Shown: one piece after another, positions 45,216 to 53,355 of the stretch
How the letters are laid out: every line of letters starts with the position of its first letter
Numbering within the stretch: position 1 is the stretch's first letter
Assembly: GCF_026914305.1 (NCBI RefSeq)
Contig: NZ_CP113866.1
Span: forward strand, 461,501 to 525,500
Direction: 5' to 3'
Length of the DNA stretch: 64,000 nucleotides
From: Caldicellulosiruptor acetigenus
GTDB lineage: Bacteria > Bacillota > Thermoanaerobacteria > Caldicellulosiruptorales > Caldicellulosiruptoraceae
Translations under genes and position numbers: made by a program
Notes under the pieces: model-generated
The model's input: the letters and a program-made list of their open reading frames with translations, nothing else
The model's database searches: none
Told to the model about the DNA's origin: nothing

Positions 45216-46295
45216 TTAAACTACAAAAAGGATCAAGTAAAATGCAAGGAGCAATATTAATCCCAGTGGTAGTCCCAGCTGTACCCATTCCTTGCTCTTT
45301 ATTTCTAATTTATTTGCTGCAATTATGTTTGGAATGTTGCCTTGAATTAAAATACCGCCACTTGCAAGAAGGCTCAAAAGTATTGCTTTTACTTGACCAG
45401 TTGAAAGGCTTGGTGTTATCTCAGCAGCTGCAATGGTTGCATTGTCGAGGGCTGCTGATATTACGTTTATCCAGAACAGAAGTTTATCTCCCAGTTTTAC
45501 AACATATTTATCAATGAAAGGCTTAAAACCATTGCCCAGCAGTTCCAATGCAACTATGAACATAAAAATTTTGCCAGCACGCAGTATTACATCTTTCCTT
45601 GCTTCAGCAGCTAAAATAGCTCTTTCTTCAGCTTTCACAATAGCCTCTTCTTCTGTCAGCAGTTGTTCATAAGTAGGTAAGATATACCCTCTTTTTCTTT
45701 CATGCAGCAGGATAAAGTAGCTTAAAAGTGATAAGATGATTATTGTGGGTACTATATACATTCCAAGATTTTTAAGTATATACAAAAATTCAGCGTTCAA
45801 CGAACTAACAACAATTGTTGAAAGTGGTTCTCCAACGGGAGTTAATGCTGCGCCAAATCCTATGGAAAAGCAGCCTATTATTGCTACCTTAACCTTTGTT
45901 TTGTGTTTCAGGGGCAGCAAGTGAATGATTTCCACCAGTATCAATGTCGCAACAATTGCAGTGATGATGCTTGATACAAAGCCAAGAAGTAAAATCACAA
46001 GAGCCACGAAGAGCTCTATTTTCATCTTGCTCAAAATAGAGTTTATTGCAGTTTTAAGTTTGCTGACTGTGAGGTTAAACACAAAACCCATTACAAGAAC
46101 AACTGCTGTAACAAGATAAAGAAGATAATTGCTAAATACATGTCCCAGAAGATGAAATGATAGAGTTTTAGAAACCACAATTGCTAAGATACCCATTACA
46201 AGCAAAAATAACTCTAAATTGTGCTCAATCTTGCGAAAAACAAACGGTAATATGAAGACAAGCAGCAGGATTGTTATCAGCAATATGTCAACCAC
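45216..46295 (-). CDS. DUF1646 family membrane transporter
   Basis: About 359 residues with ten or so hydrophobic spans, belonging to the DUF1646 family of predicted ion transporters (IT superfamily). The most typical segment is GFGAALTPVGEPLSTIVVS, with a second re-entrant-like region (NVISAALDNATIAAAEITPSL, and GGILIQGNIPNIIAANKL). Its substrate is unknown; a cation or anion antiporter is likely. The frame is open to TTG 46319, but AAAGGAGG lies inside that extension, so GTG 46295 is the better start. Confidence 0.82.
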   Translation of the reverse strand: MVDILLITILLLVFILPFVFRKIEHNLELFLLVMGILAIVVSKTLSFHLLGHVFSNYLLYLVTAVVLVMGFVFNLTVSKLKTAINSILSKMKIELFVALVILLLGFVSSIITAIVATLILVEIIHLLPLKHKTKVKVAIIGCFSIGFGAALTPVGEPLSTIVVSSLNAEFLYILKNLGMYIVPTIIILSLLSYFILLHERKRGYILPTYEQLLTEEEAIVKAEERAILAAEARKDVILRAGKIFMFIVALELLGNGFKPFIDKYVVKLGDKLLFWINVISAALDNATIAAAEITPSLSTGQVKAILLSLLASGGILIQGNIPNIIAANKLEIKSKEWVQLGLPLGLILLLAFYLILFVV

Positions 46296-46338
46296 CTCAA
46301 AAAATCCTCCTTTAAACAATTTTTAATATCGCTCCATT

Positions 46339-46767
46339 TTATTGAGCAAGCTTTCCAGTGATTTCATCTATAAACTTATCAAAGTCACTAAGATTGTTTT
46401 GAAGTATGTCATACAAGGTTAAATTATCAACCTCAAAATACAAATGAACAATTCTATTTCTGAATTTAACCATTTTTACTAATTGAGCTGCTATCTCTTG
46501 AGAAATTATATTATTTTTCACAAGAATTCTTATAGCATCAGCGTGAGTTGAGGGTTTCCCTAAATTATTTCGAGCAATAATGTGATTGCAAATATCAATT
46601 ATTGCTTCAATTGAGGTTTGCAAAAGATATTTGCAACTTTCAGTATTCCTAAAATCATTTAAAAAATCTTCTAATTCAATTTTTTTTAATTGGTTTAACT
46701 TTGCAAGATTTCCTTTGATAAATTCTATTTTTTGAAATACCTTATCATAATCTATATTGAGAGTCAT
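46339..46767 (-). CDS. hepT: HepT-like ribonuclease toxin (DUF86)
   Basis: A 142-residue helical HEPN protein with the active-site motif RNRIVHLY at residues 103-110, exactly RX4HXY. HepT RNases form the toxin of the MNT-HepT (type VII) toxin-antitoxin system and are disarmed when the partner MNT enzyme adds AMP to the Tyr of this motif. It overlaps the upstream mntA gene by 23 bases, with AGGGAGAG before ATG 46767 on this strand. Confidence 0.9.
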   Translation of the reverse strand: MTLNIDYDKVFQKIEFIKGNLAKLNQLKKIELEDFLNDFRNTESCKYLLQTSIEAIIDICNHIIARNNLGKPSTHADAIRILVKNNIISQEIAAQLVKMVKFRNRIVHLYFEVDNLTLYDILQNNLSDFDKFIDEITGKLAQ

Positions 46768-47167
46768 GGTGATTTCTCTCCCTTAACTCTTTATAAAATG
46801 TCCTGTAAAAGTACTCATGGTCTTGATACAAATCCAGGACTACTTCTTCAAAGTCTGCTACTTTAATAGGGTCTTTTTTAATTACCTCTCTTCCTTCGCT
46901 GATGGCTTTAAACTGTAAAGTCAACGGAGCTTTATTGAGATTTATAATGTCCACCTTGTCTGTTTGAAGAATGTCGGATATCTGTACTTCTAAATCGAGT
47001 TCATCAAAAAAGCTAATTTCTTTAGAAAATAAAATCGCAAGGTCGATATCGCTGTTTTCTGTTTGATATTTTGTACCGTATGAACCCACTATCCAAACGG
47101 CTACTATATCGTCCCGCGCTTTGAAAAAACTAACAAGATCGGGAAGTTTATTATCTACGTTTAGCAT
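46745..47167 (-). CDS. mntA: MntA-like minimal nucleotidyltransferase antitoxin
   Basis: A 140-residue minimal nucleotidyltransferase with the motif GSYGTKYQTENSDIDLAIL (Gly28-Ser29, Asp40 and Asp42), the GSX10DXD hallmark. It likely AMPylates the HepT toxin and so neutralises it. Length is normal. It is the first gene of the pair and overlaps hepT. Nothing shows whether it also acts on other targets. Confidence 0.9.
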   Translation of the reverse strand: MLNVDNKLPDLVSFFKARDDIVAVWIVGSYGTKYQTENSDIDLAILFSKEISFFDELDLEVQISDILQTDKVDIINLNKAPLTLQFKAISEGREVIKKDPIKVADFEEVVLDLYQDHEYFYRTFYKELRERNHHDSQYRL

Positions 47168-47358
47168 GGTCTTTTCAACTCCATATGAAAATCTTATTTA
47201 ATGATACCATGAAAAAATTGTGTATTGCAAGATATTTACAAAGTTATAATATTGTTTATTGTTATCATAGTTCCAAATGTGGTATAATAAAAACAGACAA
47301 AAATTAAAAAAGAAGATATTAAAAATGGTATAGTTATTAATCATGAGGTGGATATATT

Positions 47359-47628
47359 ATGGAAAAAATGGATATTGGATTGAATCCAGAAACGCAGTAT
47401 GTTACTCTCAAAGTTCAAAAAGAGATATTTGACACAGTGAAAAATTTTTTAGGAGACAATGTACTTTGGACATACGATGAAGAAAAGAAAGAAATTATTA
47501 TTTTTAAAAAACCTGAGTCATACACTCAAGCATTAATAGAAATCGGTTCAAAAATTTGGGAGAATGTAGATGCCGACGCGTATATTAGTCAGGAGAGAGA
47601 TTCATGGGAAGACTACAACAGAAAATAA
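47359..47628 (+). CDS. probable antitoxin of a degraded PIN toxin pair
   Basis: An 89-residue acidic protein with an N-terminal beta-strand segment (TQYVTLKVQKEIFDTVKNFL) and a charged C-terminal region (SKIWENVDADAYISQERDSW), the shape of many small antitoxins, although I do not recognise the family. The conclusion comes from its neighbour: a strong ribosome-binding site (AGGAGAG at 47591-47597) inside its last codons leads to ATG 47604, a second frame that starts like a PIN toxin and then breaks off. A promoter-like GTGGTATAAT lies upstream near 47280. Confidence 0.55.
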   Translation: MEKMDIGLNPETQYVTLKVQKEIFDTVKNFLGDNVLWTYDEEKKEIIIFKKPESYTQALIEIGSKIWENVDADAYISQERDSWEDYNRK

Positions 47629-47666
47629 AGGAGTGCAATTGCATTGCAATAGATACAAATAAATAA
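47604..47666 (+). pseudogene. remnant of a PIN-domain toxin (N-terminal 20 residues)
   Basis: ATG 47604, well placed behind AGGAGAG and overlapping the antitoxin end, opens a 20-codon frame, MGRLQQKIKECNCIAIDTNK. The ending IAIDTN is the standard first strand of a PIN nuclease, containing its first catalytic Asp, and is followed at once by TAA. The rest of the toxin is missing. Translation of this stub is likely, but it cannot be active. Confidence 0.55.
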
Positions 47667-47684
47667 AGCTTAGAGCACTCCTTT
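47627..47684 (+). terminator. terminator overlapping the PIN remnant
   Basis: AAAGGAGTGC (47627-47636) pairs with GCACTCCTTTT (47674-47684) across a 37-base loop. It lies at the break in the toxin gene and may be leftover from the deletion. Confidence 0.5.
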
Positions 47685-47685
47685 T

Positions 47686-47935
47686 AAAAAGCTGAATTCC
47701 CAGGGTAAAGACCTGGGATACGGGGGACCCAACCTTTTTGGGGTGAATCAGAAGCAAAAGCTTCTGTAGGGCTAACCCTTTCGGCCCGAACCCGTCAGCT
47801 AACCTCGGAAGCTTTGAAAGGGGAGGCAAAAGGGGTTTTTTTATGCCCTTTTTTAAAAGGGAAGGCATTCCTTTGCCTTTTGATTTCAAAGCAGCCAAAT
47901 TCCGAGGTTATGGAGTTTGGCTGCTTTTATTTTTG
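47686..47935 (+). ncRNA. c-di-AMP riboswitch (ydaO/yuaA type) with terminator
   Basis: The conserved ydaO core is present: ACGGGGGACCCAACC (about 47720), TTTGGGGTGAATC (about 47737), GTAGGGCTAACCC (about 47766), CCGAACCCGTCAGCTAACC (about 47786-47804), then AAAGGGGAGG near 47817-47826. An expression platform follows: AAAGCAGCCAAA (47888-47899) pairs with TTTGGCTGCTTT (47916-47927) plus T-rich sequence, an intrinsic terminator just before the aminomutase gene. The terminator loop contains CCGAGGTTA (47902-47910), exactly complementary to TAACCTCGG (47800-47808) in the aptamer, which offers a route to switching. The ligand assignment is from family knowledge: ydaO riboswitches turn genes off when c-di-AMP is bound. 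Confidence 0.9.
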
Positions 47936-47965
47936 GCAAATATTTTGAAAGGAGGTTTATAGAAT

Positions 47966-49195
47966 ATGGAAAAATTAAATGTTATCAACAACAATGAAAG
48001 GTTTGAAAAGTTAAAAGAAGCTATTAAAGACTACTTAGAAGTAAAAGACACAATCAAAACTGGCATAGAGGATGAGGAAAAGATTGAATATCAAAAGAGA
48101 AAGATTCTTTCCTACTTTGGTGCAAGCGAAAAAGACTGGGCAAATTATAAGTGGCAGCTAAAAAATAGGGTTTTATCTGCCAAGACGCTAAAAGAACTTT
48201 TGAACCTTGACGAGAAAGAAACCCAACAAATTGAAGAAGTAGCCAAGGTTTACCGCTTTGCAATCTCCCCTTATTATTTATCGCTAATTGACCCAGATGA
48301 TCCAAACTGCCCAATAAAAAAGCAATCGGTCCCAAGCTCATTTGAGCTAATAGAAAAAGGTGAGCTTGACCCAATGGACGAAGAGCACACCTCACCTACA
48401 AAGGTAGTCACGCAGCGATACCCAGACAGGCTCATTATAAAGGTTACAAATATATGTGGGATGTTTTGCAGGTTTTGCCAGAGGAGAAGACTTATCGGTG
48501 AGACTGACACACACGCATCGCTGGATGACATTACGGATGCAATTGAATATGTGGCACAAAACCCAAACATCAGAGATGTTCTCATCACAGGTGGCGATGC
48601 CCTGATGCTCTCTGATGAGATTTTGGAGTGGATTTTGAGGTCTTTGCGCCAGATTCCTCATGTTGAGATAATCAGAATTGGCACACGAGCACCTGTAACC
48701 TTGCCACAAAGAATTACAAAAGAGCTTGTTGATATGCTAAAGAAATATCATCCTATTTATATAAACACCCACTTTAACCATCCACGTGAGATAACGAAAG
48801 AATCAAAAAAGGCTTGCGAAATGCTGGCAGACAGTGGCATTCCACTTGGCAACCAGATGGTTTTGTTAAATGGGGTCAACAACGACAAGTTTGTTGTTCG
48901 AAAGCTCAATCAAGAACTTTTGAAAATCAGAGTAAAGCCATATTATATCTTTCATCCAAAAAGAGTAAAAGGAACATCGCACTTCTGGGTGACAATTGAA
49001 GAGGGTATGGAGATAATTGAAAGCTTGCGAGGAAGAACCTCAGGCATGGCGGTTCCCACATACATCATAAATGCTCCAAAAGGCAAAGGAAAAACTCCAA
49101 TCATGCCAAATTATCTTCTTTACTTTGGCAAAGGGAAAGTGGTTTTTAGAAACTGGGAAGGTGAGGTTTTTGAGGTTGAAAATACCTCTTTGTGA
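47966..49195 (+). CDS. radical-SAM aminomutase, probably glutamate 2,3-aminomutase
   Basis: A 409-residue KamA-family enzyme. The radical-SAM cluster motif is Cys164-x3-Cys168-x2-Cys171, and PLP-binding features follow. In lysine 2,3-aminomutase two Asp residues (293 and 330) bind the substrate side-chain amine; here these positions, in YIFHPKRVKGTSHF and YIINAPKGKGK, are Lys332 and Asn369. As I recall, those are the exact residues that define glutamate 2,3-aminomutase, which converts glutamate to beta-glutamate, a compatible solute. The upstream c-di-AMP riboswitch supports an osmotic role. GGAGG precedes ATG 47966. No acetyltransferase (AblB) is near, which also argues against the acetyl-beta-lysine pathway. 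Confidence 0.85.
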   Translation: MEKLNVINNNERFEKLKEAIKDYLEVKDTIKTGIEDEEKIEYQKRKILSYFGASEKDWANYKWQLKNRVLSAKTLKELLNLDEKETQQIEEVAKVYRFAISPYYLSLIDPDDPNCPIKKQSVPSSFELIEKGELDPMDEEHTSPTKVVTQRYPDRLIIKVTNICGMFCRFCQRRRLIGETDTHASLDDITDAIEYVAQNPNIRDVLITGGDALMLSDEILEWILRSLRQIPHVEIIRIGTRAPVTLPQRITKELVDMLKKYHPIYINTHFNHPREITKESKKACEMLADSGIPLGNQMVLLNGVNNDKFVVRKLNQELLKIRVKPYYIFHPKRVKGTSHFWVTIEEGMEIIESLRGRTSGMAVPTYIINAPKGKGKTPIMPNYLLYFGKGKVVFRNWEGEVFEVENTSL

Positions 49196-49252
49196 CCTTA
49201 AAATAGCTTTGAAAAAACCTGAGAAAAAATGATTTTATTCACCTACTTTTCT

Positions 49253-49279
49253 GATGGCGCTGTGCCATCTTTTCTTTTA
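49253..49279 (+). terminator. terminator of the aminomutase gene
   Basis: GATGGC (49253-49258), a five-base loop and GCCATC (49264-49269), then TTTTCTTTTA. It overlaps the end of the convergent ATPase gene. Confidence 0.7.
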
Positions 49280-50752
49280 TAACCCCATTGCCGTTTTCAA
49301 AATCTTATCATAATCCATCTCCTTTTTAGAAAACTCATGGACTGCCTTGCCTCTGTGGAGTACCAGGATTCTGTCACACATGCCAATCAGTTCTGAAAAG
49401 TCAGAGGAAATGAAAATAATGGCACAACCAATTCTTGCAAGCTCATTGATGATATTATAAACCTCTACCTTTGATGCCAAATCCAAGCCCTTTGTGGGCT
49501 CATCCAAGATAAACACATTCGAACGTGAAAAGAGCCATTTTGCAATCAATACCTTTTGCTGGTTCCCACCACTTAAGAACGCAATCTTTTGAGTAATCTC
49601 CTTTGGCTTTATCCCAAGCTTTTTTATATAAAGATTTGCAATCTTTTCCTGACGGGATGAGTCTACAAAAAAGCCGTTTGCAATGTTCCAGATGTTAGAT
49701 GAGATGATGTTGTCTGCGATGTTGAGGGTTTTGAAAAGGCCTGTACCAATTCTGTCTTCGCTCATAAACGCAATACCATTTTTTATGGCATCGGCTGGGC
49801 TTGAAAGTTTCAAAAGAGTTCCATTCATATAAATCTCACCTGAGTCAAGCTTTTCTGCACCAAAAAGAGCCTTTGCCAGAAAACTTCGCCCAGACCCAAC
49901 AAGCCCTGCAATCCCAAAAACCTCTCCCTCTCTTACATCAAATGAAATGTCCTCGATAATTCCACGTTTTGTTAAATTTTTAACGCTAAAGATGGTAGAG
50001 CCTTTTTCAACCTTTAGTTTTGGATATGTCCTGTTTACACTGCCAAAGATCAAAGAGATTACCCTGCTTAAGTTAAAGCTTGTAACGCTATCAGATGCAA
50101 CAACCTCACCATCACGAAGGATTGTTACCCTGTCTGCAATAGATAGCGCCTCTTCCACCATATTTGTTACAAATATTATCACAATTCCTTTTTCTTTCAG
50201 CTCTTTTATGATTTTAAAAAGCTTTTCTATCTCATATGTTGTAAGCCCTGCTGTTGGCTCATCAAAAATCAAAACCTTTGCGTTTTGAACAAGCGCTCTG
50301 CAGATCTCAATCACCTGAAGCTGAGATAGCCCCAGGTTTTTGCAAAGCGCTTCAGGGTTTATATATACGCCCATTTTGCTTAAAATTTCTGATGCCTGTT
50401 TTATCATCGCCTTGTGGCTTATAAATCCAAACTTGTTTTTTGGCTTGTTGTCAATAAAGATGTTCTCAGCAACAGAAAGGTGAGGAAAGTACAAAAGCTC
50501 CTGATGCACGGTAAATATTCCAAGCGATTTTGCAAGCATAGGATTGAGACTTGAAAATTCCTTACCGTCAATCAAGACCTTTCCGCTGGTTGGCGCTGTG
50601 CTTCCATTTATAATCTTTGTCAGGGTTGTTTTGCCAGAGCCGTTTTTGCCAAGGATGACATTCACCTGACCTTCAAAAAATTCAAGGTTTATATCTTTTA
50701 AGGCATAAAAATCATCAAATTTTTTTGAGATGTTTTTCAGCAAAATAGCCAT
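49277..50752 (-). CDS. sugar ABC transporter ATP-binding protein with two ATPase domains (RbsA-like)
   Basis: About 491 residues in two tandem ABC domains, as in RbsA/MglA/XylG. The first has Walker A GKNGSGKTTL and LIFDEPTAGL, the second GLVGSGRSFL, LSGGNQQKVLIAKWL and FILDEPTKGLDLASK. The second Walker A (Gly-rich GSGRS) is degenerate, as usual in this group. It follows the DeoR regulator gene directly, but there are no permease or binding-protein genes on this strand, so it is an orphan or spare ATPase for the divergent CUT2 system. A frame from TTG 50761 exists; AGAGGGG suits ATG 50752. Confidence 0.85.
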   Translation of the reverse strand: MAILLKNISKKFDDFYALKDINLEFFEGQVNVILGKNGSGKTTLTKIINGSTAPTSGKVLIDGKEFSSLNPMLAKSLGIFTVHQELLYFPHLSVAENIFIDNKPKNKFGFISHKAMIKQASEILSKMGVYINPEALCKNLGLSQLQVIEICRALVQNAKVLIFDEPTAGLTTYEIEKLFKIIKELKEKGIVIIFVTNMVEEALSIADRVTILRDGEVVASDSVTSFNLSRVISLIFGSVNRTYPKLKVEKGSTIFSVKNLTKRGIIEDISFDVREGEVFGIAGLVGSGRSFLAKALFGAEKLDSGEIYMNGTLLKLSSPADAIKNGIAFMSEDRIGTGLFKTLNIADNIISSNIWNIANGFFVDSSRQEKIANLYIKKLGIKPKEITQKIAFLSGGNQQKVLIAKWLFSRSNVFILDEPTKGLDLASKVEVYNIINELARIGCAIIFISSDFSELIGMCDRILVLHRGKAVHEFSKKEMDYDKILKTAMGL

Positions 50753-50757
50753 AATTT

Positions 50758-51537
50758 TCAAACCCCTCTTTCAAGGTCAGAAAAGTCAAAACTGCAAAAT
50801 ATTTGGGTGCCATTTTCAAAGAAAAATGACTTGTACTCATCCGGCACGTTTGTATCGCTTATAACCTTTTTGATCTCATCAACCCTTGCAATCTGGAAAA
50901 GAGAAATCTTGTCAAACTTTGATGAATCTGCAACAATAATTGTCTCTTTTGCAATTGACTTAAAATATTTGTATGCATTTGCAAACTCAACATTGTTCAC
51001 AGTAAATCCTCGCTCAAGTGAGACACCGTCAACCTCAATAAACGCCTTGTCAACAAATATATCAAGGTTTGGATTTACAAGCATTGGCCCTGCCAGGGTG
51101 AAGGTGTTTCCAACAATATAGCCGCCTGTTACAATTGTCTGGATGGAAAGCTTTCCACACTCTATTGCCAAAAGAAGGTCGTTTGTGAGCACAATAATGT
51201 TTTGTTTTTCCTTTATATACTTTGGAACAAGCCTTAATATATTTCCGCCTGCAAGGATAATTGCCTGGTTACTTTCTATCATGTAAGAGCACACTTTTGC
51301 GATTGCCTCTTTTTCAGAGTCTTCTGAGATTGTAGGTGATAGAATCTTTGCTGCCTCTTCTTTTAAGATTGCTCCGCCATATGTTTTTATCAAAAACTCT
51401 TCGCTCTCAAGCCTGTCCAAGTCACGCCTGATTGTGACCTCTGAAACGTTCAAAAGTTCTGCAAGTGTTGCAACGTCAATGTGCTTTTTCTGAAGAAGTA
51501 TCTCTCTTATCTTTTTCAGCCTCTCTGCAACAAGCAT
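50758..51537 (-). CDS. DeoR family transcriptional regulator
   Basis: About 259 residues. The N-terminal DeoR helix-turn-helix is complete (RLKKIREILLQKKHIDVATLA and LLNVSEVTIRRDLDRLE), followed by the sugar-phosphate-binding DeoRC domain (residues about 75-240) with VDKAFIEVDGVS and IVADSSKFDKIS. DeoR proteins commonly repress sugar-use genes until bound by a sugar phosphate. It is divergent from a CUT2 sugar importer, which it likely controls together with the RbsA-like ATPase downstream. TTG 51540 is an alternative start; ATG 51537 is preferred. Confidence 0.9.
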   Translation of the reverse strand: MLVAERLKKIREILLQKKHIDVATLAELLNVSEVTIRRDLDRLESEEFLIKTYGGAILKEEAAKILSPTISEDSEKEAIAKVCSYMIESNQAIILAGGNILRLVPKYIKEKQNIIVLTNDLLLAIECGKLSIQTIVTGGYIVGNTFTLAGPMLVNPNLDIFVDKAFIEVDGVSLERGFTVNNVEFANAYKYFKSIAKETIIVADSSKFDKISLFQIARVDEIKKVISDTNVPDEYKSFFFENGTQIFCSFDFSDLERGV

Positions 51538-51540
51538 CAA

Positions 51541-51826
51541 TATTCACCACTTTTGCAAACTCTTATGCTATTATACCACTAAAAAAGTTGTATGTGAACA
51601 AGTTTGATATATTTTCTTTTCTTCAGTGTATTACATTTTATCAGGCCTGTCAACAAGCTGAACACTTTTGATAACATCGTTCAAAAAAATAAAAATTTTT
51701 TGATTAAAAAAGAAGGATTTTTGATTTTGGTGTAGAATATATATAAATAGAAAAGCAAAAGATAGATGCAAGTAAATAGTTTTACCAAGACTACTATAAT
51801 TTTTAACAAAGCGAGGTGAGATTTGC
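51541..51826. other. divergent intergenic region between DeoR and CUT2 transporter
   Basis: This roughly 285-base region must hold the promoters for both directions and the likely DeoR operators. A plausible -10 (TAGAATATAT, around 51735-51745) faces the transporter. I could not pick out a convincing operator repeat. Confidence 0.35.
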
Positions 51827-53326
51827 ATGAAAAGCTCCACAGATGCCGAACTTTTAAAGCTAAACGGAATTACAAAGATTTTCCCAGGCACTGTTGCACT
51901 TTCTGATGTTTCGTTTTCGGTAAACAAAGCAGAGATACATGCAATAGTTGGTGAAAACGGTGCTGGAAAGTCAACTTTGATGAACATCATATCAGGAAGC
52001 CTTCTTCCAGACAAAGGTGAGATATACCTTGAGGGCAGGAAGGTCAATATCAGATCTCCAAGGGATGCTCAAAATCTTGGCATTAGCATAGTTCACCAGG
52101 AGCTTGCGCTCTGCCCGCATCTTACTGTTGCTGAGAATATATACATAGGAAGACTTCCTGAAAAGTCTGCAAAGATAGTGGATTTTAAAAAGCTCAACCA
52201 GATGTCGCAAGAAGTTTTGTCTTTGTTTGATGAGGTGAACATAAAACCAACTGACAAGGTTGCAGACTTGAACGTTGCGCAGCAGCAGATTGTTGAAATT
52301 GCAAAAGCAATTACGTTCAACTGCAAGCTTTTAATTTTGGATGAGCCAACATCGGCTTTGTCTGAAGCTGATGCAGCAGTGCTCTTTAAAATCATAAAAG
52401 ATTTAAAAGCAAAGGGTATAAGCATTCTTTACATCTCTCACAGGCTACGTGAGATTTTTGAGCTTGCAGACAGAATCACTGTCCTTCGAGATGGCAGATA
52501 CATCACAACGCTAAATACAGCTGAGACAAACCCCGACCAGGTTGTAAGCCTGATGGTGGGAAGAGAAATCAAGGAAATGTATCCGCCAAAGAGCACTTTT
52601 GTTGGCAAAGAGATCTTCAGGGTGGAAAACATTAGCTCTGACAAGGTTTACAATGTTTCGTTTTCGCTCAGAGAAGGTGAGATTTTAGGGTTTGCAGGGC
52701 TTGTGGGTGCTGGAAGAACAGAGCTTGCCCAGACAATCTGCGGAATTTTACCAAAGCATTGTGGGGAAATTTATCTTGAAGGTAAGAAGATTGAGATAAA
52801 CTCATTCGAAGATGCCATCAGGCATAAAATCGGTTATGTTACAGAAGACAGAAAACAGTATGGTCTTTTTCTAAAGCTTCCTGTTGCGCACAATGTCTCG
52901 GCAATACATCTCAAATATGATTACAAAAGGCTTTTGATTGACAGGCAAAAAGAACTTTTGCTTGCCCAGGAGTTTGTCAAAAAGCTAAATGTCAAGACTT
53001 CATCGTATGTTCAGCTTGTTATGAGTCTTTCTGGTGGTAACCAGCAAAAGGTGATGATAGCAAAATGGCTTGCTATAAATCCAAGGATTTTGATTTTGGA
53101 TGAGCCAACACGTGGAATAGACGTTGGTGCAAAGGCAGAAATTCATGGTCTTTTAAGAGAGCTTGCAAAAAGCGGAATAGGGATTATTCTTATCTCATCT
53201 GAGCTTCCCGAGATAATTGGAATGTGTGACAGGGTACTTGTCATGAGAGAAGGAAGGATAACTGGAGAGCTTTCGGGAAGTAGCATCACCGAAGAAAACA
53301 TTATGCAGCTTGCTGCACACAAATAA
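51827..53326 (+). CDS. sugar ABC transporter ATP-binding protein, CUT2 type (RbsA/XylG-like)
   Basis: A 499-residue double ATPase of the CUT2 group. Walker A of the first domain is GENGAGKST, its Walker B LILDEPTSAL; the second domain has GLVGAGRTEL, LSGGNQQKVMIAKWL and LILDEPTRGIDVGAK. This order and these motifs are typical of importers for monosaccharides (ribose, galactose, xylose). GCGAGGTGAG precedes ATG 51827. It is the first gene of a three-gene operon with permease and binding protein and divergent from the DeoR regulator. Confidence 0.93.
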   Translation: MKSSTDAELLKLNGITKIFPGTVALSDVSFSVNKAEIHAIVGENGAGKSTLMNIISGSLLPDKGEIYLEGRKVNIRSPRDAQNLGISIVHQELALCPHLTVAENIYIGRLPEKSAKIVDFKKLNQMSQEVLSLFDEVNIKPTDKVADLNVAQQQIVEIAKAITFNCKLLILDEPTSALSEADAAVLFKIIKDLKAKGISILYISHRLREIFELADRITVLRDGRYITTLNTAETNPDQVVSLMVGREIKEMYPPKSTFVGKEIFRVENISSDKVYNVSFSLREGEILGFAGLVGAGRTELAQTICGILPKHCGEIYLEGKKIEINSFEDAIRHKIGYVTEDRKQYGLFLKLPVAHNVSAIHLKYDYKRLLIDRQKELLLAQEFVKKLNVKTSSYVQLVMSLSGGNQQKVMIAKWLAINPRILILDEPTRGIDVGAKAEIHGLLRELAKSGIGIILISSELPEIIGMCDRVLVMREGRITGELSGSSITEENIMQLAAHK

Positions 53327-53355
53327 TTCTGCGCAAAAGGAGGGGAAGGTTTGAA

